Shown one piece after another: positions 21,980 to 33,598 of a stretch of DNA of 64,000 bases. The stretch's first letter is position 1. Each line of letters starts with the position of its first letter. The stretch covers positions 372,001 through 436,000 of the forward strand of contig BJKQ01000010.1 of assembly GCA_006538405.1 (NCBI GenBank), given 5' to 3'. The translations under genes and the position numbers were made by a program. Source of the DNA: Hansfordia pulvinata. Lineage: Eukaryota; Ascomycota; Sordariomycetes; Xylariales. The notes under the pieces are model-generated. The model had not been told where the DNA came from. It did no database searches and worked only from the letters and a program-made list of their open reading frames with translations.

Positions 21980-24938
21980 TCTTGATGTGCGTGGGAAGTG
22001 ATGGCTGTGCCGCGGCTGAGACCCCGGTCGGGCGTGTCGCTGGCTCAACTAGCAGCCCCAGCGCAGGCGAGCTTGTCTTCAGCTGTCTGCGGTTGAGGCC
22101 GTCTCCGTCTTTGTGTGGCAGCAGTCCAGTCGAGGCCGGCGCGGCGCATTATCGGGGAAAGGGAGGGCTCACGAAAGTGACGATGGGCAGACTTGCGGCG
22201 CGGGTCGGCGTCGCGCTTTCGTTCGGCGGGTGCCATTGAATTGGGCGGCGCCCCACTAAGCCGGTATGGTCTTATCGTGACGGTCGTCCAACCCGGCTAA
22301 TTGCAACAGTGGCTCATGTGTCGTAACATTCAATTTCACATGCATTGAACCGGCCACCCGGGAGCACAATACATGTACTCGTAAGCCCAGCCGCGCAGTC
22401 GCCATGCACACACAACGTTGGGGCAGATTTGATGATTGCTTCACTCTTGCACCTCTTCTCACTTGTTCGACGAGATGCCCAGTCCAAGTATGCTACTCAC
22501 TTCCCCGCCTCCAAGTCCCTCACAGCTGCGAAGCCCTGTCGGCGCCCGACCGAAACGCATCTGATGCTCACCCTCCCGTAACGGTCCACAACACAAGATG
22601 ATGCTCAGTTGCCATGGACGGTGCTTGTTTTCAGCAAGGTGACAAGCTTTGACGGCAAGCTATAGAGTGTGGCTCAGAAGCACCACACGGGGCTTCGATG
22701 ACTCGGCTCGCTTCATGGGACCGACACGCGCAAGATCAGACTCGAGTCTTCAAGCAACACTCAAGCTCGGCATTTCCCAGCTGTCCTATCGTTCATCCTC
22801 AATTTCAACCCACCATATTTCGCTTCGGGGCAAAAATGGCTCCAACCCAGCAGAGTCCCGGGTCATAGCACAACACGGCGATACCTCCTTGCCCGCGCCC
22901 TGCTGCTGCGTGAGTCCCGTGGTGTGGAGCTCCGAGCAGCATGGCTACCAGCGGCAGAGCTTCTCAGCGTCCACTCAACATCGGGACCCAGTCTGGCCCA
23001 CGGTGGCGTGCTCGTACTGGCGGATGCGGCCTAGAGCTTTCACGCAGAGGCTGACCAGTCTGACAGCCCCAGGTCGTGCTCTCGCTGCTGCTATGGTGGC
23101 AATCGCCAATGCAGAGCCAGGCATCGGCAATACGCAGTACGGTATTGACACCAAGAAACCTCTCGTGTGCGGAGCGCCGCAGCAGTATCCTATCCGAACA
23201 TCAGGGCCGGGGCATTCTTTGCGAGCCATAATCGAGCAGATAATATGAGGTTGCGCGAGTATGATAGACGCCTCGCCTATATCACACGACTGGAAGGTTC
23301 TGACCAGCTTGGAGGTCGCCTGCAAATGAGAGCCGTGGGGGCCAGGGCCGATGTGTCAGCAGTCGCACAAGCATTCGCCATTGCACTGTTTCCGCAGGGC
23401 GCAGTGGAGCCACATGAGGACATGGAGGCGGCGGGGGTCATGATGTGCCATTCTATACTCTGAAAACGCTCTAGGCACAGGGCCCGGTCACCATGGCGCC
23501 GCATTACGAGTAACCCGGGCACGCGCAAGGTGGCTAGGGGTCCACCCACACTCGGTGCAAAAAGGAGGGGCAACCGTGGATGCTCTCGGAGTCGAGATGG
23601 AGCGGACTGTCTGCGGGCGAGGCGGGAGAAGACGACCATTGCTATACTCGCACACGACCACTGGCCCTTTCCCGCGGCAGCGACATGGAGAGACCCGAAG
23701 AACCAGGTCTGATTCGGTCCTTTGGGGGCCCGCCGATGTCGCTTGGAGAGGCCCGCTGAGGGCAAGGGGAGGTGCGGAAGCACAGGCCCGACTGCCGTGC
23801 TCCCTGGTCTGGTTTTTTGCCTCGCTCAGCCCACGGATACTACCACGCTGCCTGAAGTTTTTGCTGACGCCGGTGGATTGATCTGATAAGATTGATTAGA
23901 TTCGTCCGTTGCGGTGGAGTCGGCGCGAGAGACGCGGACGACCAATGGCCTCGCAGGCTCGTTAGTGCCTAGCCTCGGCTATCACGCACCGCCAAGCTCT
24001 CGATGGGCCCCCTGTCCATCCCGCGGATCGTGGCCCCGGTGCGTGTCAATTTTCAGTGCTGACGACTGGCTTTGGCACCGCCGCCGGCCAGATGGGTGGT
24101 TCTGAGAGAGGCAGCTCGGCTACACGCAGGCACCGGGGCGACCCCCACAACCCGGCAGCTCGCAGTGGCTCGCTCGTTCTCGGCGACCATCGCAGTCTCG
24201 GAGGTTATTCTGGCTCACTCATGACTGCTGCTCTTCCGTTTGCCAGTGTGCGAGAGTAGCCAGCCTTCCCGTGCTGTCGGGCGATGGGCAACTGCTGATC
24301 TGGTCAGACTGAGCAATCAAACGACTGCTCGTCCAGGCTGCTGACGGCGCGCTGGCTACCACAAAGATCGTCACAATACCGGGTGCAACCAACCACCACT
24401 GCCCACCCACCTCCCAAGCCTCGCCTCGCGACTCTGCGTGCTATCCTCAGGTTGAACAGTCCCACGCAGATCCCGACTCACTAGTACGCGTATGCAGTCG
24501 AGCCCCACGCCGCCAGGAAAGGCACCCGGGCTGCCACTTCCCAGCCAGCCCTTGCCTGCTGATGGCATGGGTCCCCAGCTCGCTTCGGACCTTTAACCAG
24601 AGTGCAAAGCCCACGCTGCTAATACCACGCATGTCTCTACAGAGCACCGGGTACAGAGCGAGGATCAGCCCATGCACCGTCGACCCAGCCCTATACTGTA
24701 CAGGGATGGCGTGGGGTGCTCGGGACATTCGATGCAGGTGTCGCCGGATCTGCGCGTCCCTCACGGACATATGGCTATGATGATTTGGGGTCTTGGAGGT
24801 GTGTCTATCGATCCGTTCCACCGCGGGGGGCTCCTTATGTATGCTGCTGTCCTGCCGCCACCCCCCAGAGGGCGTTCTCGCGATCTTATTGTTCGTCCCC
24901 CTGTCTCAACTCGAACGCCTCCCGATACAGCTTCGACT
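21980..24938. other. Long intergenic region between FAR1-like and P450 genes
   Basis: Divergent promoters of about 3 kb. An ORF at 22649-23248 has no family features and is not accepted. A TACTCGTA motif lies at 22376-22383. Nothing else was supported. Confidence 0.5.
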
Positions 24939-26805
24939 ATGGCGCTGGTGGCGATGGACACCCTCTACAGCGTGGCGATGAACGCCCTCCAATGGGTCAT
25001 CATCCCGCTGCTCGTCCTCGGCCTCTCGACCTACTACGTCCTCCCCAACATATGCAATGTCCGCTACCCGGAGGAGCTGCCGCGCCTCGGGGCAGAGGAG
25101 GGCATCTCGTGGAAGGACATCCGCAAGAAGTTTGAGACCGACTGCCTGTCCGTCTTCGAGATGGCCTACGAGAATGTAAGGGCACCTCTCCCCTGCCAGA
25201 GCACCTGACCAACAAGCTGACCACGGCCCGTCCCGAGAGCAGTACTCGAAAAAGGGGCGCTCGGTGCTGGTGCCCGTCTTCGGCCCCAACGACGAGATCC
25301 TGCTGCCGCCCAGCGCGCTCAACTGGCTCTGCAAGCAGCCCGACGCCCAGGTAAGCTCGCTGGCCGCGCAGATCGACGCCATCCAGCTCGGCTACAGCCT
25401 CGGCCACAAGTACGCCTACGACCCCTGGGGCGGCTACGTCACCAAGGCCGCCCTCAACAGCATCATGGAGTACTCGTACGAGGCCGTCTACGACGAGGTC
25501 CGCGCCGCCGTCGACGCCTGCCTCGGCCACGACACAGACGAGTGGAAGGAGCTCGCCCTGTTCCCGGCCTGCCGCCTCATCGTCGGCCGCGCCACCCAGC
25601 GCCTGACCCTCGGCGACTCGCCAGCGGGGCTGCCTTTGTGTGAGTCTGCCCTCTCCTGCCGCCGTTTCTTTCCTTTTATCCCGTGGCTCCGCGACTAAAA
25701 CCAACCCCCGCCCCGCAGGCCAAGACGAGGACTTCATCACCAGCGCCTACGGCGTGCTCGACGGCATGCTCGACGCCGCGGGCTACCTGGCGGGGACGCG
25801 GCGCTTCTTCTGGCCGGTGCTGGGCCCCTGGGCCAGCCGGCCGATGGCGGCCAAGATCGCCGACCTCGCCGCGCGCATGCGGCTGCTGTACGAGGAGCGC
25901 CTGGGCCTGATCCGCAAGAGCAACAGGGACGACGGCAGCAGCGACGGCGAGGGCGGAAGAGACGACAAGAGCATGCCCCGCGACATCTTCCAGAAGATCC
26001 TGGCGTACGCGGTGCGCGAGCGGCCCGACGAGGCCGCCAGCCTGGACAACATCGCGCGGCGCGTCGCCGTCCTCAACTTCGGCACCATGCACCAGACCAG
26101 CATCACGCTGCACAACCTCATCCTCAACGTGCTGGGCTCCGACGCCGAGGCGACGCCGCGGGGCGGCGTGGTCGCGGCGCTGCGGGACGAGGCGCGCGGC
26201 GTCCTCGGGCCCGAGGAGGATGAGGCTGGCGCGGTCTGGAGCAAGGCTGGCATCAAGGCGCTCTCGCGCGCCGACAGCGTCGCCCGCGAGACGATGCGCC
26301 TGCACTCCTTCATCGGGCGCACCGTGCAGCGCCTCGTCGTGGCGCCCGGGGGCGTCGTGGCGCCCGACGGCGTCCGCCTCCCTCGCGGCGCCATGGTCTC
26401 CATCCTTGCGCACCAGGCCCAGACGGACCCGGAGACGTACGAGGAGCCCCTGGCCTTCCGGCCCTTCCGCTTCTGCGGCGACAGCAGCACCACCCCGCAG
26501 AGCAGCAGCAGCGGCAACAACAGCAAGGAGAGGAAAGGGCAGCAGGCGCAGACACAGACGCAAAAGGACGAGACCTTCGTGTCCACCTCGTCCAGCTACC
26601 TTGGCTTCTCGCACGGGCGGCACGCCTGCCCCGGCCGCTTCCTCGTCGACACGGAGCTCAAGATGATCCTGTCGTATCTCGTCCGCGCCTACGACGTTGA
26701 GTTCCCCGAGAGCTACGGCGGCAAGAGGCCCAGAACACGTGGTTCGCCGGCTTCGGCATCCCGCCCCTCGAGGCTGCCATCCGTGTGCGGAGGAGGAAGT
26801 TGTGA
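24939..26805 (+). CDS. Cytochrome P450 monooxygenase
   Basis: Three exons: 24939-25175, 25243-25639 and 25719-26805. A hydrophobic membrane anchor (WVIIPLLVLGLSTYYVL) follows the start. The I-helix region reads LNFGTMHQTS, similar to fungal P450s with HTTS-type sequences in place of AGxDT. ExxR is present as ETMR. The haem-binding loop is GFSHGRHACPGR, with its cysteine. A low-complexity Ser/Gln/Lys insert of about 40 residues sits between the PERF-like region and the haem loop. Near 26730-26735 one base seems missing in a C run: repairing it gives NTWFAGFGIPPLEAAIRVRR and a stop at 26805 instead of a random tail. The substrate is unknown. No polyketide or peptide synthase is adjacent. Confidence 0.88.
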
Positions 26806-27793
26806 GCGGACCTATGAGAAAACCAAAAGGGGTGCTGGGGGCTGTCTGGGAAATGGGTGGAAGAGATGAGCGACTGTCTGAGGGGCTGGGTCCGGTGCCT
26901 GTACCTTTGGGCCTCTGCCTTGTTGATGAATGTGGCGGTTGGAAGCGCCATATCGGGTCGACAACAGCATACTGCGTCTGGAAGGGACAGCAACGTGCTT
27001 GGTGGATTATTGGTGGCGAGAAACAGAAGCGGTACGAGGGGTTGAAAAGTCATGAATAGGTCAGAAAAGGTTCATGCGACATATCACTCAAAGATCGGCC
27101 TGCTCTACAACAAAGGTAGCTCGCTTGATATCATTGATGGGCTTTCAGAAGCGGGTGCATACAATACAGCCTGGGCTTCACTATGTCCCTTCATGCGGCC
27201 CCAAGCGCATCAGCCTCGCCCTGCCGTTGAGGGCATCTGGGCGAGGCAGTCATGCCCTGAATCTTGTATCCCCAAGATTCTTTCGCCGTGGAGCGTTCTG
27301 TGTCACCCCAGTCGCCAGGGTCTTATCCGACACGTGATGTCAGATGATACCCGGGCCTCCAGAAACACTTCTGTCAGCATTACCTGTGCCTCTTCTATGC
27401 AGGCACTATTCGTTTGACTTTATTGGCAGGAGGCTACCGAGTCAGGATATAGCGTGTTGACCGCCGGGTTTCACTTCTCGTGAACAAGAAGACATAGGTA
27501 GCTGGCGGCTCGCGCTGAGCACTGGGCCTGAGTAGCATGCTGGAGACCTTAGGACTCCTGATCTGTGCTTGCTTTCACATTAACCGGAGTGCGAGTGCCC
27601 GCTTGCGTCTCACGGAATCGTGGGCCGGCGCGCGATGGGGGTCGGCCTGTGGTCCCGAGACGCCTTTTGGACGTGGCGGCGAGACCCTCGCTGCGACGCG
27701 TCGTGGGCAGGCATGGCGCCGCCGGAGCGAGGGTTGACTCGTTCTCTCGTTTCTGTATGATCATCTAGTTGGGAAGACCCGATTGCCGGGCAT
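26806..27793. other. Intergenic, convergent 3' ends
   Basis: This region lies between the P450 and the histidine kinase. No coding sequence or RNA gene was recognised. Confidence 0.55.
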
Positions 27794-30700
27794 CTACCCC
27801 GGATGCAGCAACGGGCAGACCCGATCAATCTGCTCCAGAAGTTCGTGGATGCGGTAGGGCTTGGTTGTGACACCGTCCTGTACAGGTCAGCATCATGTCG
27901 GAACACCGAGAATCGTCAAACTTACCATGCCGGACTCGGCAGCAGCGCTGACCTGTTTGCTGCGCACATTGGCCGTGACCGCGATGATGGGCAGGTGGCC
28001 TCGTAGTTCCCCCGAAGCCTCGAGAGCCCGGACCTGGCGCGCAAACTCGATCCCATCCATCACCGGCATCTCGATGTCACACAGCACTACGTCAAAGGCT
28101 TTGGTCCCGTCGTCGCCCACTGTGGAAATCTGGGGCATGATGGCCTCGAGCGCCTCCTGTCCGTGGTTCGCCGCCTGAACCACAAAGTCTCGACTCCGCA
28201 ACTGCTTGCAGAGCACCTTCTGGTTGACCAAGTTGTCTTCGACCACGAGGACCCTCCGTTTCGAGTCAATACGGGCAAGGCTCGGACGCCGTGGGGCCTC
28301 GGTTTCTTCCTTTTGATTCTCGGGAAATGGAGCGACTGCTGACACGTCCGCCGTGAAGCTGAGCGTGCGGCACAGCTGCACGAGAGGCCCGTCCTCGGCG
28401 CAGCGCGAGTTTGGCGGCGCCGTTCGCTGCGTCTCCACGTAGAAGGCAAAGGTGGTGCCTTGGTCCGGACTGCTGGCCATGCCAATCTCTCCTCCGAGCA
28501 ACTCGGTGATCTGCCGCGATATGAACAAGCCAAGCCCCGATCCCCCGTACTCGACGTGCGTCTTCGGAGACGCCTGCGCGAATCTGTTGAAGAGGAGAGC
28601 CTTCTCATCAGCCGTTAGGCCTTTGCCGGAGTCCTTGATGCAGAAGGATAGATACATCTTTGGCTCCTCTTTGAAAGATTCTTTCCAGTCGTTGCTCGTG
28701 ATTGACGACGTCCTCGAGGACGAGCGTTTCTTGGATTGGGCGGGTGTGTACCGCTTAGGCACGTAGTCGACTCCGAATATGGACTTGGCGGGCTTGGTGT
28801 CAAGCGCGGAGACCGTGACCTCGATGTTCCTAGTCGTGCACGACTTGGTGAACTTGATCGCGTTGGTGACCAGGTTGATCACAATCTGGAGGAATCGGTT
28901 CGGGTCCAGGAGGACCCAATCAGCCCCCAGAACATCCAAAGACTCGTCCTCGATGATGGAAAGGGATATATCGGTCATTTTCAGCTCGGGCTCGAAGATC
29001 TTCAAGGATGAGTGGATCAGGGATATCGGCTGGACTGGCACCGGCGAGACTACCAGAAGCTGCGAGTCGAGCTTGGACAATGTCAGCACGTCATCAACAA
29101 TCTGCTTCTGGTGCTGCACACAATAGAGAACCGTGTTGGCGGCGTCGAGAGCCCCATGGACATGCTTCTGGAGCGTGCAGTGTGATGCCGTGATGGCTGC
29201 GGGCGGAGGCAGCTTGGCAATCATGGAATCAAGCGTCGTCGACGCCCTCTTCATGGTTTCGACCACCTCTTCACCGCAGTGCAGAACGGCCGAGAGGGGG
29301 TTTCGGATCTCATGGCTGATCATGTCGATGAATCGCTCCTGCTGGGTCTTGAGTGCGAGGGCTTCTTCCATCTTGTTGGTCAAGACCTTGGCGGCCATCT
29401 TCTGGGGGCTGATGTCGGTCACCCAGAAATCAATGTAGTCGACAGACCCATCCGCCTTGAACTCGGAGAACCCCGTCGCCAGCACGTAGACGTCGTTGTT
29501 GATGATGCGACCGCCCTCTGAGATGGTAAAGGTCTTGTCTCTTAGACGGAACTCGACGACTTCTGGGCCGCTCGACTTCTGCAGCTTAGCGAAGAAGTCC
29601 AGACAAGCCTGAACGTCGTCCTCGTGGACATACGGCAGCCAGGGTTGCGGTCCCGGATACTCGCCGCGCTTGAACTCGTAGTAGCTGTGCCACACGTCGT
29701 TGCCGTAGACCACGTTACCACCGCCGTCGGTGCGGCAGACTCCCAGGGGACAGTGCTCGGTGAAGTTGCGATATTTCCGGCTCGACAGCTCCAGGTCTTG
29801 CGTCTTGGCCCACAGCTGCTGTTCCGTCCACTTCAGCTCGCTGATGTCCATGATGAAGACCATGATGCTTTCGACCTCGCCGGAGTCGTTCAAGTCCGCA
29901 TACCCGGCGCACATTCCGGTCCGGTGATCCAGACACATGTTGCCCTGCTTGAAGGGTTCCTTGGAGCGGATTTGGAAAGTGCCGCCGCTCTTCTCGTCCA
30001 GAATTCGCCGACGCCACTGCTCGATGAGTTCGGCATCTTCATCTATGGCGCTGTGGCTCAGGAGAATGTCCGCGTCTGTCGAGGGCTTGACTCCTGAGAA
30101 TCTGTACCAAGCGTCATTCGCGTATGTGATCTGGGCCGGTTAGCGGTGTTATCGCGCGGGGGACCGATGCCTTACCTTTCCGTTGATATCTGCCACTGCA
30201 AGACCGACTATGGAGCGCTCGGCAAACCGGGACAGCCTTGTCTCGCTCCTCTCAAAGTCCTTGGCCGCTCGCGTGGCCAGCTCCTCCCTCCTCTTCACCT
30301 CGACTGCCAACCTTAGCCTTGATATCTGGGGCGCAATGACGTCGGCAATAAGCTGAAGAAACTCTTGGTACATATCGTTATACCTGCGGTAGGGATTCAA
30401 GCCGGCTACCAGAAAAGCCGAGATCTGGCCGTTTGTACTGATGGGCACAACGGCATACTGCTTGCACGGAAGGCCGTATCCCTGCCAGTCGATGCCCTGG
30501 AAGAGATGCTGCACAATTGGGTCTTCGCTGTCCAACACGGCTGTGGTCTGCTGATGCAGGGCTTCGAACATTGTGGGGGCCAGCCCCTGCGAGTCGTGAC
30601 GAATATCCACGTTTGATCTGGCGATGGGGTGTGTGCTGTCCACGCCGATGCACCCCTGGAGGAGACAATGGTAGTCAGGCGCCATGGGCGATGTCGTGAC

Positions 30701-31435
30701 GCCGACCTGCTCCTCCACCGAGTAGAGCATGGCGAAGGGGATATCTTTGTCGTCCTGCTGGAGGCCTTGGATGACGGCGCTCCAGAGCTCCGCCTCGTCG
30801 TTCGCCTTGGAGGCCAAGTGAGCAATCTTGGCCACACAGTCGTTCCTCCTGAGGCCAATAACGTCCCTGGTCAGATCCGAGGGTACACCATAGGAGCCGA
30901 CGACGTAGCCCTCATCGCCAACCAGCGGTATGAGCTTCCAATTGAAGAACGTCTCTTCGACAAAACCATGCCTGTTCAGAAGAAGCATCGAGGCCTGCCC
31001 AGTCTCGGTCCGGCCCGTGAGCCTTTGTGCGGCGATGATGTTCTCAAATTGTCCCCAAAGCTCCGGAAACACGTCTGGCGCACTGCGGCCGAGGATGTCC
31101 GGGTGCCTTATCCCGATCAGAGGGACATAGGCCTCGTTGTAGAGGATGGTGTGCTTCGGGCCCCAGTACAGAATCACCGGGCTGGTGTCGGCCATCATGA
31201 GGCGGACAGTGTGTCGCAGGTCCCTGGACCAGGTGGCCATGGGGCCCAGGCAAGTACTCGCCCAGTCCACATTGCGGAATGTCTCTTGGTATGGAGATAT
31301 CAGAAGCGGTTGAGGATCTCTGGTCCAGTCGAGATTGGCGATGTTGCTGCTTGTCTTTTCATCCAAAGGGTCGGCATGTGGGCTCCCCATCGGCCCCCGA
31401 GCCGGGCGGCTTTGCGACTCGATCTGAAGGGCCAT
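27794..31435 (-). CDS. Hybrid sensor histidine kinase with PAS domains and receiver
   Basis: Three exons (31435-30176, 30130-27926, 27877-27794) give 1182 residues with no frame break. The N-terminal part holds a PAS-like sensor (about 60-190) and a GAF-like region (about 210-400). Two more PAS regions follow (about 405-670). The phosphoacceptor histidine is in MISHEIRNPLS, near residue 693. ATP-binding boxes follow: N (VTNAIKFT), G1 (DSGKGL) and G2 (GSGLGLF). The receiver has VLVVEDN, the phosphoacceptor aspartate in LCDIEMPVMDG, and the lysine in TTKPYR, which comes from the tiny last exon. No transmembrane segment is evident, so it is probably a cytosolic sensor feeding a phosphorelay through an HPt protein. 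The signal is unknown. Confidence 0.93.
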
Positions 31436-33598
31436 TGAGTGGCTGTACTCCCACAGATGGTGCTGAAATCCGGGGGATTAAGCTGAAATGGCGAAGAAGA
31501 CCTGAGTGATGGCCCGGCAGACTCATTGGATCAGGGCGCGCAGGGTGTGCTGCAGGTTAAACGACGTTTTCCTAGCCGACTGAGAGGCGGAAATTCTGTT
31601 AGGATGGGGGAGCGATTCAGGGTAGGCATCATGGACCCTGAGAATCGTCGGCTCACCAGGTGTTTCGATCAACCCAGTTTGAGCAGGCTCCGCGAGAGCA
31701 CCAGCAACGCGGGTGCCGGTGGGTGCCGGGCGGGAACCACGCGGGGCGTCTCGAGGACGAGTCCTGGAGCCCTTGGTTCTGGCGATCGACGCTAGGTTGG
31801 TCTAGACCGGCGGAGCTACCCAACGGCTCCTGATGGCCAGGGCTCGAGACCACTCCAGAGGCCGCCACTGCGGCGAGACTGGGCTTTGGACGGCCCCGAC
31901 CCTGCTTCTCAGCTTGGGCCGCACAACATCAGGCCACAGACACAGCAGGTCCTACGGGTCGCTCAAGCTGGTCCAAGACGGACGCGCTGATGACAGCCTC
32001 CAAGTGGCGGGGGGGCGTCCTGACATGTGCTTAAGGGTGCTGTTCTAACGGACACAGTCGACGAACGCCTTTTCGACAATCCAACCATCCCGGGCATTCC
32101 GCATGTTGACCGAGTACTCACGGAGACATGAGCACCAGAGATAGCCGACGGCACGGCAGTTGCCCAGGGGAGAGTCCAGATCGCTGGCTGGAGGCGGCCA
32201 TGGTTCACCTACTAATAAGATGAGTACTACCAGTAGGTAGTAGGCGTATTGGCCAGGGTCGGGTGGAAGAGGTCCTGTGCCTTGGTCAGCCCACGCAGCC
32301 GGACCTATTATTAGCGAATGACTTGCCGAGGTCTCTGCTGGCCGGCGCAGTAGTTAGCCAATTTGGTTCCGGGTTGCCGTCGATCGACCATCAGCCCTGC
32401 ATCGACCAGAGATCGAATAGCGCGGCTCCGTGTCGGTCGGACCAGCGCGGGCCTCACCCAGCTCCATGTTTCCCTGGCAAATGCCTGGACAGAGCCGGGC
32501 GGCGAGTCGAAGCGAAACGATCGGCTGGCTGTGGTCGACGGCCAAATCTCCGTTGGTTCTTTGATGTCGGCGCGCGCTGGCGATCCAGGCTGTCAAGTCG
32601 TGCGAGAACCATGTCGTTGGGACCCTGGCCGCCGTCATCGCCAGGCACCCGAGCCGTCCCTGCGTGACAGTCGACTTGTCGCGGCGGGTCCCCCCTCCAG
32701 TCCCCCGAACCGCGTCCCTGTTCCCGCAGCCCCTGCCCCGCAGCCCGCGCGACAGTGTCGCAGGGACCCGAAGCCCACGCGGGGGGGTCTGGCTGAATTG
32801 TTCTTCCAAGTGCGGCGGGTCGTGCGGCCTCGTGCGGAACGCGGGTGAAGCCTGCGCGCGGCTGCGCACTGATGCTGAACGGTAGTTGTTTCTGCTGACC
32901 ATGACGTCTGTAGCGATGCAAACCGGCTGTGAGGCGTGGGTGAAGGGCGTTGGGGCGTTGAAGAGAGCCCTCTCGCGATGCTCAACTCGGCATCCAAGCC
33001 CTGAAACGGCGGCAGTGCGCTTGGAGCAAAGCCATGGTGTGCGCCTGCCTCGTCCGTAAAGATCCGCGCCTTCCGCATCAGTCCCCTCGTTCGCGACGCA
33101 TAAAGTCGCTGGTAGAAGGTTCTCGAAGTGCGTCACCCCGCAACCCACGCGTGTATACGAGTACATGCACCTTTCCCCAGAATGTGACAGCCCCGATCTC
33201 AGCCCTCACTGTCGCCCACTTCGAGGTTACGGAGGTGATCTTGTCGGCCCAGCTCGCACGTCTGACCGGCTGCTCGCCCGCCTTGCAACCCCCAACGCCG
33301 CCGACAGTGGGAGAACTGTCCGTCCTCACCCCATCCTCAGTCACGTTCCGGCCGATTACATGCTTTGGTGTCGTTCTCTCAAGCGCCGCGCGATTCTAGG
33401 ATTGATACCCAGTACCGTGGCCACGAGCAACAAGCAGGATGGAAACAAGGAACCTACACCGCAACAAACGGGGTTCACAAGACAATGTAACGACGTCTGG
33501 CTCTGACAATATGCGGAATGAATTCGCTATTCAACAAGAAACTCATACTAACACGTCGCTGTGAATTATGTGTAAATGTCCCGCTAACATGCCGTGTT
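31436..33598. other. Intergenic region upstream of the histidine kinase
   Basis: About 2.2 kb holding the kinase promoter and the 3' flank of the next minus-strand gene. The longest ORF (32354-33166, -) has no recognisable domain. No supported gene. Confidence 0.5.

Noticed and set aside
22649..23248. 199-codon ORF on the plus strand
   Set aside because: Composition is random-like, with no motif or start context.
25351..25371. Possible mini-intron inside P450 exon 2 (GTAAGC to CAG)
   Set aside because: It would be only about 21 bases, far below a working intron, and the frame reads through it sensibly.
32354..33166. 270-codon ORF on the minus strand
   Set aside because: Arg/Thr/Pro-rich with overlapping ORFs of similar length in other frames; no support.
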